A model generated the notes under the pieces. That model did no database searches. It had not been told where the DNA came from and saw nothing but the letters and a program-made list of their open reading frames with translations. DNA of 64,000 nt from Carpediemonas membranifera (taxonomy: Eukaryota > Fornicata). Positions within the stretch are counted from its first letter, which is position 1; each line of letters starts with the position of its first letter. A program made the translations under genes and the position numbers. This document shows, one piece after another, positions 38,540 to 49,362 of this stretch. Location of the stretch: NCBI GenBank assembly GCA_019828565.1, contig JAHDYR010000040.1, positions 121,970 to 185,969 on the forward strand. Direction: 5' to 3'.

Positions 38540-41158
38540 TTTCCCGATGGATAGAGACGGGAAGAACCAAGCACCACTACTCAAGGAAGCTACTTTCAGG
38601 GCTTTCGTGACGTTTACTACATCATTGCGTGACTTCAAGGCCAGAGGTGGCAAGGCGAAGCTCCGGAAGCTCATCAGTCCGGAGATACAGTCCTACGTAT
38701 GCCAGGTGTTAGGCTTAGAGGCCCTCGAGGACGTCCCGCTTCCTCAGGGTGATCAACAGGGCGACCAACCTTCCACAACATCACGCAAGGTCAAAGAGAG
38801 GACTATTATGCAGCGGCTCGCTGCTGCCTTGCGTCCCACCAGGAAGGAGCAATGTCTGAACCTCATCAGGCTCCGCATCGCGGCATTCACGCCACTCGAG
38901 GTTTCGAGACTGAACTCGCAGTTCAACACCTTGTTCGAGTGCCTTGACCTGGTCGAGGACGACACTATTCGTGAAGCATACTTGCGGGCGTTCGCCGTGA
39001 AGGGCCAGTCCCTTTACTTCAGACTGAAGGAGCAGACCTCGGGGCGCTCACTTGCTGAGACCCAGCAGTATGCCATGAAGACGGCGCGCGACGTAGTCGA
39101 GTCTGCGGAGTACCTCGCTCCGTTCGCTGAGGCCATTCATCCCGACCAGCCGCGCCGTCCGGCAGCTCCTGTGCCAGGCGCCCAACCCCAACGTGCGGAC
39201 AGCCGTGACCGGCGCGACCGCCCATACGACCGTCGTGACCGCCCGTATGACCGCCACCGCCAAGATCGCCCAGACAAGCGGTCCCGCGATCGGGCTCGCC
39301 CCACCAGCACCATGCCGACCTGCTACAACTGCGGGGGCAAGGGCCATTTTAGTCCCGAGTGCCGGAAGCCCAAGGTCAAGTGCGAGAAGTGCGGGCGCGA
39401 GGGCCACAAGAGAGAGTTCTGTGACCGTATAAAGGTCCAGAACTATTCTTATTTGTCTTGTTTCGCGGCGTCTAGCAAACGCAGGGCGCAGGCTCTACCG
39501 ATTGTATCCGGATCTATATACAGGACCAGCACAGAGTCGATGTTATTCGACTGTGGCGCGTCAGCAACCTTCATATCGCCGCAGGTAGCTGAGAAGTCCG
39601 GCGGAAGGATCCTGCATTGTGACCCGGTCGAGGTGACGACACCGGCTGGAGTCATCACAGTCGACCAGACTGTTCCGATCGAAGTAACCTTTGCTAAGTC
39701 AGCTCTTATCCCCCGTGGGTGCACCTTCACTACCCGTGCGTATCTTCTACCCTCAGAGTATGATTTAATCATTGGATACCCTGATATGGTCACCCTAGGG
39801 ATCCTCCCACAGATTGACGACTGCGAGGGGTCTGACACCCAAGACGCCGAGCAGGCTGAAGACGTCTCAACGGTCATTACTCCCCAGAAGCTGAGCCTAT
39901 TCACCTTGTCTGACAAGTCATCTTCCCTTCAGGACAGACTGCTCGCGCGGTTTGACGGCCTGTTCGAGGACAGAGTAGGGCGTCCGAGTAAGCTCATCCC
40001 TTACGATCTAGTCTTGTCTGATGATGAACCCGTCTTTAGCCGCGAGTTCTTCATGCCGCCGGAGAAGAAGACACTTCTCCAGGAACACCTTGACGACCTA
40101 TCCCGGCATGGCTTCATCCAGCCATCAACGTCGGCTTACTCCTCACCGGCATTCTTAGTCCCAAAGGGGAAGGACCGTACCCGGTTCGTTATCGACTTCC
40201 GTTTGGTCAACGCGAAGACTCCCCCATTCAACTACCCTATCCCGATCATAGAGGATTGCCTTGCTAGGCTTAGGGGTAATACCATCTTTGCTACGCTCGA
40301 CTGTAAGGCAGGCTACCATCAGGTGGCACTGACGGACCGTTCCCGTCCCCTGACCACTTTCGGGACCCCCCTCGGACGGTTTGAGTACACGACTATGCCC
40401 TTCGGTCTGCGTAACGCTGGCTCACATTTCCAGTGGGCCATGGAGCAGGCTTTCTCCGACCTGATCTCGGCGGGCAAGTGCCTGATTTACATCGATGACA
40501 TTATTGTCATGGGTCGGGATGAGCCTTCGTACATAAGGAACCTATGGGACGTCCTGAAACGCTGCCAAGAGTATGACCTACACTTAGGCCGCGATAAGTG
40601 TGTCTTCGCCGCGGCTGAGGTCGAGTTCCTGGGTCGACTCGTGTCCGGAGACACCGTGAGGATTGCCGAAGACCGCATTGACGACATTAAGAAGCTGAAA
40701 CTACCGACCAGCAAGCGGTCCGCACAGGCACTCGTCGGTTTCCTCAATTATTTCCGTGACTTCGTGCCCAACTTCGCGTCCCGAGCTCATCCTCTGTTGC
40801 AGGTGTCGGCTGGCAAGGCCGAACCCGGTGGGCCGGGTCAGCAAGCGGCCCTGGGCGACGTTATCGCCGAGCTCCTTAAGCGGGTCTCCCTCGTTCACTT
40901 CAAGACGGACGCGACACATGTCCTCATGACCGATGCCTCAGACGTGGGATGCGGCGCCGTATTACTACAGGACGGGCAGCCGATCGCTTTCATGTCCCAC
41001 GCATTCTCCGCGGTCCAGACTAGGTGGAGTACCACAGAGCAGGAAGCCTACGCAATCATCCTGGCAGTCCAGCGTTGGCGGAAATTCCTCTCGTGGACTC
41101 ACTTTACCATCCGTACTGATCATCGCAACCTGCTGTTCATGGCCAAGTCCATCAACCC

Positions 41159-41287
41159 TGTTCGTTTCGCAGACGAAACGGGGGGTGAAGCTTTACAAGC
41201 AAAACAAAAAGACGATTCGGGACCCTGCCCGGGGATCGGATCGGATCATCAATCAAATAAATATTTGATTGAAGTGCCGCGCTGACA
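41159..41287 (-). repeat. E2 3' LTR
   Basis: 129 bp, identical by eye to 45853-45981, next to target duplication ACCC. On the minus strand it is directly preceded by a purine tract. Confidence 0.95.
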
Positions 41288-41641
41288 CTTCCCTCCCAGT
41301 GGTAACGACCACGAGTAACGGGCGCGGCGGCGAGGACTGGTCTATGATATTTCATCCGAAACCCATCAAATGCTATGGTTTGATTAGATAGTTGAGCGTG
41401 AAGACGAACAACTCCATTGAAGGAGGTTATTGAGCTAAAGAGCTCCTAGGTGCTGAAAATGACCTCCATTGGCCTCAATAGGCCCTCGTTGGCGAGATAC
41501 GAGAACTTTCACGAAAGCTTCGGATCTTCGACGGGATTCTTCCTCGCAAGCGGTCCATTAGTCTCAATTAAGCAACATCAAGCTTCTCAGACAGCAGTTT
41601 ATAGTTTAGGACGTGCTAAGGTCCCGATCAGATGGGGATCA

Positions 41642-44242
41642 TCATCGCCAGCGGCGACGACGAGCCAGCGCCTCGAGGGGTGCCACAGCCGTCGGGTGAT
41701 CCAGTAGATAGGCGTCCAGGGCTTGCAGGCGGTAGTTCTCCTGGTTTAGCGGGATCCAGGAGTCCTCCTCGGGCTCATAACCCTTCCAGCGGACACGGAG
41801 ACGGCGACCCTTCATGTCGAGGTCCTTGACGGACTCGACCTCGAACTCACGGTCTTGGCGGGCTACGAGTGCCCGAAGTTCTGCGAGTGACTGGCCTCGG
41901 CGGCGGTGGAAAGGCCGGAGGCGCTCTGACGCGACGGTGAACTGGTCGGCGTCGTCGGTGAGGGACTGAATGATGACCGATCCCTTGACCTTCCCCTCCT
42001 GTATGACGCGGAACGGGCCGCGCCACTTCATGGCCAGCTTCATCGGCTTGATGGGGGCCAGCAGTACGAGGCTCCCGCTGGTATAAGCTCGGTAGGTCGT
42101 GGACGCAACACGGCCGAGCTTCTTGGCATGGTCGCGGGAGACAGAGTTCCTGGCTCGTGTGTAGCGCTCCTCCCGACTCTGAGTATCCTTGTGGAAGCCG
42201 TCGTGACCAAAGAGGAGGGTCAACGGGGACTGATGGGTCACGGGGTGTACTCGCGAGTTGAGTATGAGGGCCACTTGCGGGAGCATGTCGCTCCAAGCGG
42301 CTTCGTGTTCATCTACGAGCGTCCTCATGTGACGGGCGATCTCAGCATTCATGCGTTCGACCTTTCCGTTTGCTTGGGGGTGGTACGGCGTAGAGAAGCG
42401 GTGTTCGATCGTGAGGCTTCTTGTGAGCTCTTCGATTAAACTGTTCTTGTACTGCGAGCCTTGGTCCGTCTGTATGAACTCCGGCACGCCGAACGCGGCG
42501 CAGAACTTGTAGATTGCGTCGGCGGCGTCTTTTGCTGACGTAGTGTGCGTCGGGAATAGAGAAACGTGTCGAGAGAACGCGTCTACGATCACGACAACGT
42601 ACTTCTGGCCGTGTTCGTCCTGGGCAAACGGGCCCAGGGTGTCGACCTGGACGGACTGGAAGGGTATTGTCCGCAGGTCTGGGTGTTGGGGGACCGGCAA
42701 GCGCTGGCCTGGGCGGACACGCTGGCACTCGGTGCACGTTGTGAAGAAAGCTCGGGCATCCTCCCACATGCCGGGCCACTGGACGCCCGCCTTTCGCAGA
42801 CGGCGTATCATCTCGGGGGGGCCCACATGACCAACCGCGGTGTTGTGCACCTTGGTGAGCTCAGCTTGTGGGTCGATCATGACGAAGTCCTCGCCTCTCC
42901 CGTTCACGTGCACAGCGTAGACAGTGTCGACGTTGAGGTCGGGGAGGACACGAGATAGGGCGTCTGCTACCGTGTTAGCCTCGCCAGCGACATGTTCGAG
43001 AGTAAACGTGAATTCGTTCATCGTAATGCGCCAGCGAGCGATCTTCGCGTTCTGAGGGTACTTCTTCCGGATAAATACCAGGTTACGGTGATCGGTGTGG
43101 ACGTGGAGCTTGGGATGGCACTTCAGGAGCGGCGTCAACTCGGAGGAGGAGAGGGCGTGTAGGATTCCATATAACTCCTGCTCATATGTGGACCATGCCT
43201 TCTGTGTGGTCGTGAAGCTCTTGGCGAAGAATGCCACTACTTCAGCGTCCGGCGCGTCGGGTCGGCCTTGGATAAGTACACCGCCTACTCCCCTGCGTTG
43301 AGGCGTCGGTGAACAGATGCCACTCCTTCGACAGGTCGGGATAGGCCAGGGTGACCCGGGAGCGGACCTGCTCTTTAAGGCAGGTGAGGGCATGCTCGTG
43401 GCGAGCCTCCCAGGTGATGGTGACCGTCTTGCTGCGGTTCTTGGAGCCTGCCTTTGCGGGGACGCCCGCCAAGAGCTCCGACAGCGTCGCGAGGTGTTTC
43501 TGAGCTTGGGGGAGGTGTCGGGCCACATAGTTGAACTTACCCAGCACCATGCGCAGCTCCTTCAGGTTGCCAGGGCTACGGAGCTCCGTGAGAGCCTTGA
43601 TGCGGTCTTCGGTCACTCTGATGCCCTGTTTGTCCATGATGAACCCAACAGAAGTGATCTCTGAGGCACCGAGCGTGCATTTGGCGGCTCCGAGGCGGAG
43701 GCGGGCCTTCCGGAGGAGCTCGAAGACGCAGCCAAGGATCGTCATGAATTCCTTGGGAGACCTAGCATAGATGAGGACGTCGTCTAGGTATACTTCCACG
43801 CCACGGTGGAGCACGGGTGCTAGTACTGTTTGCATGATGCGTTGGAAATAGGACGGGGCACGGGTGAGGCCGAAGGGGACCCGGCGGTACTGGAAGTATC
43901 CGTCGGGTGTGACAAAGGCTGACAGCGGACGGTCTTCCTCTCGAAGTGGGGCCTGGTGATAGCCTTGCTTGAGGTCTAGCGAGGCAAACACCGTGCAGCC
44001 TGCGGCTGCGCGAAGGAACTCCCGGATGTTAGGTAGCGGGAAGTTGTCTGGCGGCGTCAGGCGGTTGATCTGCGTGTAATCAACGCACAGTCTCATGCGT
44101 CCGTCCTTCTTTCCGACCACAACAATGGGGCTGGCCCAAGGGCCTTGGCTCGGCTCGATGATGCCGGCCTGAAGGAGGCGCTCGCATTCAGCATCGACTG
44201 CGTCTCTGGCCTGCGGGGCAAGACGGCGCGGTGCAGACTGGA
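41642..44242 (-). pseudogene. E2 Pol (RT, RNase H, integrase, chromodomain), one frameshift
   Basis: Pol starts in the -1 frame at the gag stop. RT: RLCVDYTQINRLT, LDLKQGYHQAPL, VYLDDVLIYARS near 43785. A single-base change near 43295 falls within RNase H (LFTDASTQG, then VGGVLIQG). Then TDHRNLVFI; integrase zinc finger (HVGPPEMIRR, CTECQRV); core (VQVDTLGPFAQDEHG, QTDQGSQYKN, ANGKVERMNAEI); GPFRV module; chromodomain (LRVRWKGYEPEEDSWIPL). All active-site residues are present. With identical LTRs the indel may be a sequencing error. Confidence 0.9.
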
Positions 44243-45835
44243 CTAGAGGGCATCTTCCGCGATGGGGATGTGCATCGGCGGCACATTGGCGCCCTCTGGG
44301 GGAATATCGCTGAAGAGCTCGGCGTATTGATTCACGAGCTCAACTATCTCCGGGCGGAGGTCGTCGTTCGGGATCTGAATGAGCGATAGCGGGTCCTCGG
44401 TGGCTGGAGCGATGGAGAACACAGGTAGCGGGATATCGTCATCCTTGGGGTTGTCGGGCTGGGCGCTGAGCTTCAGGAATAGCTCGTCCTTACACAGGAC
44501 TCCCAGGCTCCGTAGCGTGTCGGTCCCAATCAGAACCTTCTGAGATTGTCCGGGAATGACGGCGGCGATGATCGTGGTGTGGACCGGGCTACCGACTAGG
44601 GTGGCAGTGAGGGAGGTCTCGATGAACTCATCCACAGATAGGGTACTGCCGAAGGCCGGGGTGGCCGTGATGGGCTCTCGGGCGACGAGTTTGGCGCTCT
44701 TGGCCTCAAGAAGCATGTGCGCGAGAGGCTCGGTGATACACGTGACGGAAGCACCGGTATCGATGATGGCGCGCATAGAAATGTCACCGATCGCGGCTTC
44801 CACGGTAAGAGGTCCCGTGGACGCGGAGGTATCACCGTCTAAGAGGAAAACCTCATGATCTTCGACCTGTTCTCCATTATCGAGGGTGTTCACCACGCGA
44901 GGGGCACTTTGGCGAGCGGTGTTGCCTCTGGCGGGGCGAAGGGATCCATTCTCTCGGTTCCATGCTCTGCGGCCTGCGCGATAATCGGGAGCCCTGAAAT
45001 TTCCAGGGGATTCGCGTGGCTGGGCGAAGGTCTGGCGTCTCTGGTCGGGATTATTCCGCGGCTGATCCTGGCGGCCCGGGTTGGGTCCGGTCAGCGGCTT
45101 GGGACGATAGGGGGTTATGGGGCCCTGACGCTGCGGCCCAGTGGGGGCATGGCCCCGACCCGCGTAGTATCCGAAGCGCTGGGCCTTCTCGCGGGCCTCG
45201 TCATCTTCGTCCGCGATCTTGAGAGTTAGCTGGATGAGGTCCTGCAGAGAGGACGGACGTTCTACACGTTGGGCATAGTCAACGGCATCTCTGAAGGCGG
45301 CGGGCCTCAAGCCCTGCGCAAAGATGCGCTGATGAGCCCGAGAGGCCGACGTGGTCTCGCTGGCGGCCGGAACGGTGGTATCGGCCGGGGGCTCTGGTTC
45401 GGTGCCGTCAGTGTTCCCGGCGAGGATGGATTCGTCCGCCTCAGGGGTAGCTGGCGGGGTGGCCATGAACTCCGCAGAGCCCAGGACATCTGTAAACGCA
45501 CGAGCATAAGCTCGGATAAGGTTGGCGCGCGACACGGCGTGGTTCGCATCCACCTGGCACTTCACGGCCTCCAGACGGAGGCGGAGGTCTTGAGGGTCTC
45601 GGGGCGCCAAGAGCTGGTTAACCCAGCGGATTACGTCGTCGTCGGACTGAGAGGCCAGCGAAACGTTGTGCTGGACCTCTAGGGCACCTTGGAGTTCAGC
45701 GTCTAGGAAGGCAGCGTATGTGGCTGCGGGGTAGAAGATTTTGAACTGGATCATCGTTCTCTTGAAGTTGGCCCAGGTCTTTGGGCTCAATTCTTGTAGT
45801 GCTAGTTTAGGAACCGGCACAGGAACGTTCTGCAT
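44243..45835 (-). CDS. E2 Gag-protease, no zinc knuckle
   Basis: ATG at 45835 lies 7 bp after the palindrome. A helical capsid-like region (LSPKTWANFKRTMIQFKIFY) is followed by an Arg/Gly/Pro/Asn-rich basic stretch (near 44900-45150) where other Gags have a CCHC knuckle. The aspartic protease core follows (MRAIIDTGASVTCITEPL, near 44755). No Cys/His cluster is present, so RNA binding probably relies on the basic region. The frame ends in TAG at 44243, and pol continues in the -1 frame. Confidence 0.88.
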   Translation of the reverse strand: MQNVPVPVPKLALQELSPKTWANFKRTMIQFKIFYPAATYAAFLDAELQGALEVQHNVSLASQSDDDVIRWVNQLLAPRDPQDLRLRLEAVKCQVDANHAVSRANLIRAYARAFTDVLGSAEFMATPPATPEADESILAGNTDGTEPEPPADTTVPAASETTSASRAHQRIFAQGLRPAAFRDAVDYAQRVERPSSLQDLIQLTLKIADEDDEAREKAQRFGYYAGRGHAPTGPQRQGPITPYRPKPLTGPNPGRQDQPRNNPDQRRQTFAQPRESPGNFRAPDYRAGRRAWNRENGSLRPARGNTARQSAPRVVNTLDNGEQVEDHEVFLLDGDTSASTGPLTVEAAIGDISMRAIIDTGASVTCITEPLAHMLLEAKSAKLVAREPITATPAFGSTLSVDEFIETSLTATLVGSPVHTTIIAAVIPGQSQKVLIGTDTLRSLGVLCKDELFLKLSAQPDNPKDDDIPLPVFSIAPATEDPLSLIQIPNDDLRPEIVELVNQYAELFSDIPPEGANVPPMHIPIAEDAL

Positions 45836-45842
45836 CAAACTA

Positions 45843-45852
45843 GTATTAATAC
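45843..45852 (-). promoter_or_regulatory. Palindrome at the primer-binding position of E2
   Basis: GTATTAATAC, a perfect 10-bp palindrome, abuts the 5' LTR on its internal side. Confidence 0.8.
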
Positions 45853-45981
45853 TGTTCGTTTCGCAGACGAAACGGGGGGTGAAGCTTTACAAGCAAAACA
45901 AAAAGACGATTCGGGACCCTGCCCGGGGATCGGATCGGATCATCAATCAAATAAATATTTGATTGAAGTGCCGCGCTGACA
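45853..45981 (-). repeat. E2 5' LTR
   Basis: 129 bp, sense TGTCAGCG...CGAACA; identical by eye to the left copy; followed on the plus strand by ACCC. Confidence 0.95.
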
Positions 45982-47477
45982 ACCCCAAGGTCCGTCGATG
46001 GTACGACCAACTGGCTGACCTCGATTTTACCATACGTCACGTTCCGGGGGTTGACAACGGGGCAGCAGACGGCCTCTCTCGCGTGTTCGCTAACACTCTC
46101 GATACCCAAGTCGCGGACAAGCTGCAGAAGGCGCACCACTTTGCCGGGGCCCACTTATCCGCCTGGGCGACCAAGAACCTTCTTCGAGACTGGGGCGTGC
46201 GCGTCCGCCAGAAGGACGTGGACGACTACATCGCCAAGTGCCCAATATGCCAGTTAAGGCGTAAGCCCCCAGCCTCATCCGACGCGGGTTTGCACACCGC
46301 GGTCGAACACCCCTTCGACCGAGTGGCCATGGACACTATGTCCGCCACCCCGTGCACGGTCGACGGTACTGTGCCGGGGCGAAGAGATTGGAACATTTAC
46401 ATAAACTGCGGACGTGGATGCCTTATGACAGTACGACCTATAAGTATGTCCTCGTCGTCATAGACATGTGCTCACGTTGGACTGAGCTGATTCCGCTCCA
46501 GACTACCCGAGCGGTCGAGACGTCTAGGGCGTTCGTCAATAACTGGGTCCTCCGGTATGGCGTACCAAAGGTACTGCAGACGGATGGGGGATCCCAATTC
46601 GTCAACGCGGTCTTTAACGACCTGAGTGCCCGACTCGGGTTCACGACGAGGAAGACGACGGCTCACCACCCTCAGTCGAATGGTTTAGTTGAGCGAGCGA
46701 ATGTTTCGGTGAAGTCCATCCTGACAGCGCGTCGTTACCAGTTTAGATCCAATGATTGGGTCCACAGCTTACCGATTGCTCAGTACCTTGTTAACTCGAC
46801 CCCTCGAGTCCCTACTCGACTCTCCCCAGCCGAGATCCTGTATGGTACCGAGATGCGGGTGCCGAAGGACATCACCTTCATCGCGCCGAGCGAGACATAT
46901 ATCGTCGACCAACAGGAGGACTGGCTGTCTGAGGCCAAGGCGTACCGGCTCATGGCTGCCGAGCGTATTAAGAGCAAGCGGTTACTACAACAGTATAGGC
47001 CGGACACCCGCGCTACTGTCGCGACTCCCTACGTCCTGGTGGCTTACCCCGACAGACCTCCCGACAAATTCGCCGCCGGGCTGCGTGGCCCAATGGCGTT
47101 AGTGTCTGTGCACCAGGAGTACAACAAAGTTGTTGCATACACTGTGCGAGACCTTGAATCACTGAAGCAGTTCCGAGTCGACGCCTCCCGAGTCCTCCCA
47201 TTCGATCACGGCGACATGTCCTTGGAGCAAGTTGCTCGCTTGGCTAACACAGTGGCGGCCGAGTACGTACCGAGCAAGATCGTGAAGTCCCGGCCCGAGT
47301 CTGGTCCGGTCGAGAGTCGCGAATACCTGGTCGAGTGGCAGGGCTATGAGCCAGACGAGGCGTCGTGGGAACCATTCGAGAATGTCGATGGCTGTGACAA
47401 GTTTGAAGACTTTCTTGAGCAGAGAGGCTTACACCGTGCTGCGCACTCCAGGCAGTAAACGGATTCTCAGTCAAGAT

Positions 47478-48407
47478 TTATTGATAGTCGTCATCGGATT
47501 CGTCGTCAGGACCGTTGATCCAGTCCTCAAGCCCGAAGTCCACCAGGTACTCGCGGACCACGGTGACCGCAGCAAGGGTTGAGTCCAGACCAGTGCACGT
47601 GGGGGCGGTGTAGCCCTCGTACTGCACATGTAGGATGAGGCGACGGTCAGGGCCAGCGGTCAGGATTTCATGACCTAACACATCCAGGACGTCATACTCA
47701 CGCTCAGGGTCAGAGACCTGCAGGGCCAGGCCGAGGCGTTGCGGCAGGGATGGGAGTTCGTCCATGAGGCGGAGGTTGGCTACCAGGGCGGCCCAATGGG
47801 CTTGGGTCACCGAGACGTGATCGGAGCGCTCGCCGTGGAGGAACAGACGGTAGTACTCCGGCGCGAGAGCCAGGACGACCACGCGATAGAGGGTCTGGCG
47901 AGCCATGCTGGAGCCACAGCCGAGTGCACGGCCGAGCGCTGACAGGACCTGGGGGCTGACGTACTGGTTGGAGGTACCGTCACTCTTCAGGTGGAACACG
48001 CCGGCGGAAATGGCGGCGCGGACGATGTCCGAGTCGGTCTGACCCCGGCTGCCCGAGCGCTCACGGAGGAAGCGCAAGGCGCGGTGCTCCCTCTGGAGCT
48101 GCACCAGCAGAGTGGCCGAGATGTCGAGGAGGGCGCCCGCATCCCCGCTCCAGAGCGTGCCGGTGGATAGATGGTCGAAGATGGCTTCAAGGGGCACCTC
48201 AACGAAGTTGACATACCCCGCAAGGCAATCACGCACCACAGCGGACAGCAGAGGGTCGCGGTGGGTGAAGCAACCCTGCATGGCACCGCCCGCAGGCACC
48301 CGACAGAGATCTCTGGCGGAAGTTGCCGGCACTACGATCGAGCTGTGTAAGAGGACCGGAGGTGCACAAACCGTTTCAGGGGGTTCTTCGACGCATCTCC
48401 ACAGCGC
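47478..48407 (-). CDS. E1 antisense ORF, C-terminal part (possible chromo-like end)
   Basis: A minus-strand frame of about 300 codons between pol and the 3' LTR of E1, convergent with pol and ending 20 bp from the pol stop. Its Ala/Leu-rich helical body contains HRDPLLSAVVRDCLAG and RQTLYRVVVLALAPEYYRLF. The last 80 residues (EREYDVLDVLGHEI, RRLILHVQYEGYTAPTCTG) loosely resemble a chromodomain, ending in an acidic tail. No ATG starts the frame: the nearest are GTG at 48332 and an internal ATG near 48281. Sequence upstream of 48332 still looks coding, so it is probably continued from the adjacent frame. Confidence 0.55.
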   Translation of the reverse strand, partial: ALWRCVEEPPETVCAPPVLLHSSIVVPATSARDLCRVPAGGAMQGCFTHRDPLLSAVVRDCLAGYVNFVEVPLEAIFDHLSTGTLWSGDAGALLDISATLLVQLQREHRALRFLRERSGSRGQTDSDIVRAAISAGVFHLKSDGTSNQYVSPQVLSALGRALGCGSSMARQTLYRVVVLALAPEYYRLFLHGERSDHVSVTQAHWAALVANLRLMDELPSLPQRLGLALQVSDPEREYDVLDVLGHEILTAGPDRRLILHVQYEGYTAPTCTGLDSTLAAVTVVREYLVDFGLEDWINGPDDESDDDYQ

Positions 48408-48652
48408 TTACGGATAGCCTTCTGTTGAAGAGCGCTCAGGGATCGGGCCTTATGACGCTGACAACGAGCGATCGTCGCTAAGGCGTTATCGAGTACCTTA
48501 CGGAAATCAGCATCGGCTAATTCGCCTGAAAGCTCGCGAATCTTATCGAGGGCGCGCGTATCCTCCATGTTTGGCCGCTTTTTCTTAGGAAAAAGCGACA
48601 TATCCTGCACTTTTCCCAAATGACGAATGGAAGTGCCCATAGTGATCCCCAT
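48332..48652 (-). CDS. E1 antisense ORF, N-terminal part, 106 aa
   Basis: ATG at 48652 opens a basic helical frame (TRALDKIRELSGELADADFR, then NALATIARCQRHKARSLSAL) that overlaps the following antisense frame by about 75 bp and stops at the TAG within TAGTG. The two frames probably form one gene through a frameshift, a short intron or a sequencing indel. Antisense accessory ORFs between pol and the 3' LTR are known from some plant Ty3 elements. Function here is unknown. Confidence 0.5.
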   Translation of the reverse strand: MGITMGTSIRHLGKVQDMSLFPKKKRPNMEDTRALDKIRELSGELADADFRKVLDNALATIARCQRHKARSLSALQQKAIRKRCGDASKNPLKRFVHLRSSYTARS

Positions 48653-49273
48653 GACGGACTATTCACAATATTTATACCTCAGACACAGTCCACGAGACTT
48701 CTACCGTCCGTGGAGCAGTGCTTATGATGTTGGTTAACTTTCGGTACAGCGCAGAACAAAAAAGAGCCAGAATTCGCTAACGAAGCCGAATTGGGGCTTG
48801 AAAACCCCTTTTTCGGGCACTGTGTAAGAATGGGGCGGATCAGCCCAACGTACCAGAACTTTCTGTATGAGCGATGGCGAAATGCCTAAAAATGCTCGGG
48901 GCCAGAATCCCCGAGTCGAGCGCGAGCCCCAGAGTGCCCGCGAGGGGGCGGGGCTGTGGTACGTCTTTTTTATACTTATACAGGAGCTCCTGAACCCATA
49001 TCTTAATTAGCAGCGCTGCATAGATCTTTTCTGAATCTTTTAGGTATCGTCGACGAATTTTACTTTCATACCTATCCGAAGCGTAATACCTCACTGGGAG
49101 GTTGCAATGAGACGTAATTCCAGAAGTTGGTTGTCGTTGTCCCGCCGATAATTCCAATAGTGGTTCGGCATGAGCGAGCGTAATCCCAAGATCGATTGGT
49201 GGCTCTAGCCCCACGTAATGCCAGATGTTGGTCGTGGTGATGGCCGCGCGACTGCTTGGCCATGGGGGGGAAG
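48653..49273. other. E1 non-coding 3' region
   Basis: No coding frame is supported. It should contain the promoter of the antisense ORFs and ends with the polypurine tract (GGGGGGGAAG) directly before the 3' LTR. Confidence 0.5.
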
Positions 49274-49358
49274 TGTAGTCAATATTAATATCTACCAATA
49301 TCCCCGGGAGGGTCCAAACCTCTTTTTACTTGTAAAACCTATCTCTTCCAAGACTACA
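49274..49358 (+). repeat. E1 3' LTR
   Basis: 85 bp, identical by eye to 38445-38529, followed by target duplication CCGG. Confidence 0.95.
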
Positions 49359-49362
49359 CCGG

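Larger units (their letters stand above)
41159..45981 (-). mobile_element. E2: Ty3/gypsy chromodomain element nested in E1
   Basis: Identical 129-bp LTRs (41159-41287, 45853-45981; sense strand TGTCAGCG...CGAACA) are flanked by ACCC (41155-41158, 45982-45985). It is read on the minus strand: palindrome GTATTAATAC beside the 5' LTR, gag-protease (45835-44243), pol (to 41642), polypurine tract (GGGAGGGAAG) at the 3' LTR. Its removal with one ACCC copy restores the E1 reading frame exactly. Length is 4823 bp. A solo LTR of the same family is at 13493-13625. Confidence 0.95.
38547..47458 (+). pseudogene. E1 Gag-Pol, split by E2
   Basis: 38547-41158 is one frame: Gag; two zinc knuckles (CYNCGGKGHFSPEC and CEKCGREGHKREFC, near 39315-39425); protease (LFDCGASATFIS, with Cys between Asp and Gly); RT (FVIDFRLVNAKT, LIYIDDIIVMG near 40490); RNase H (LMTDASDVGCGAVLL, RTDHRNLLFMAKS). 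E2 interrupts at 41159. Pol resumes at 45986 in frame (PKVRRWYDQLADLDF): integrase zinc finger (CPICQLRRK), then a frame change near 46350-46425, the core (VVIDMCSRW, QTDGGSQFV, SNGLVERANVSV) and a chromodomain (YLVEWQGYEPDEASWEPF). E2 and the frame change disable this copy. Confidence 0.9.
38445..49358 (+). mobile_element. E1: Ty3/gypsy chromodomain element with antisense ORFs, host of E2
   Basis: Identical 85-bp LTRs (38445-38529, 49274-49358; TGTAGTC...GACTACA) are flanked by CCGG (38441-38444, 49359-49362). Order: LTR, palindrome GTACTAGTAC, gag-pol in one frame, E2 insertion in RNase H, rest of pol (45986-47458), two antisense ORFs (47478-48652), non-coding region, polypurine tract (GGGGGGGAAG), LTR. 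Without E2 the element is about 6.1 kb. An 85-bp LTR is exceptionally short. Confidence 0.93.
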
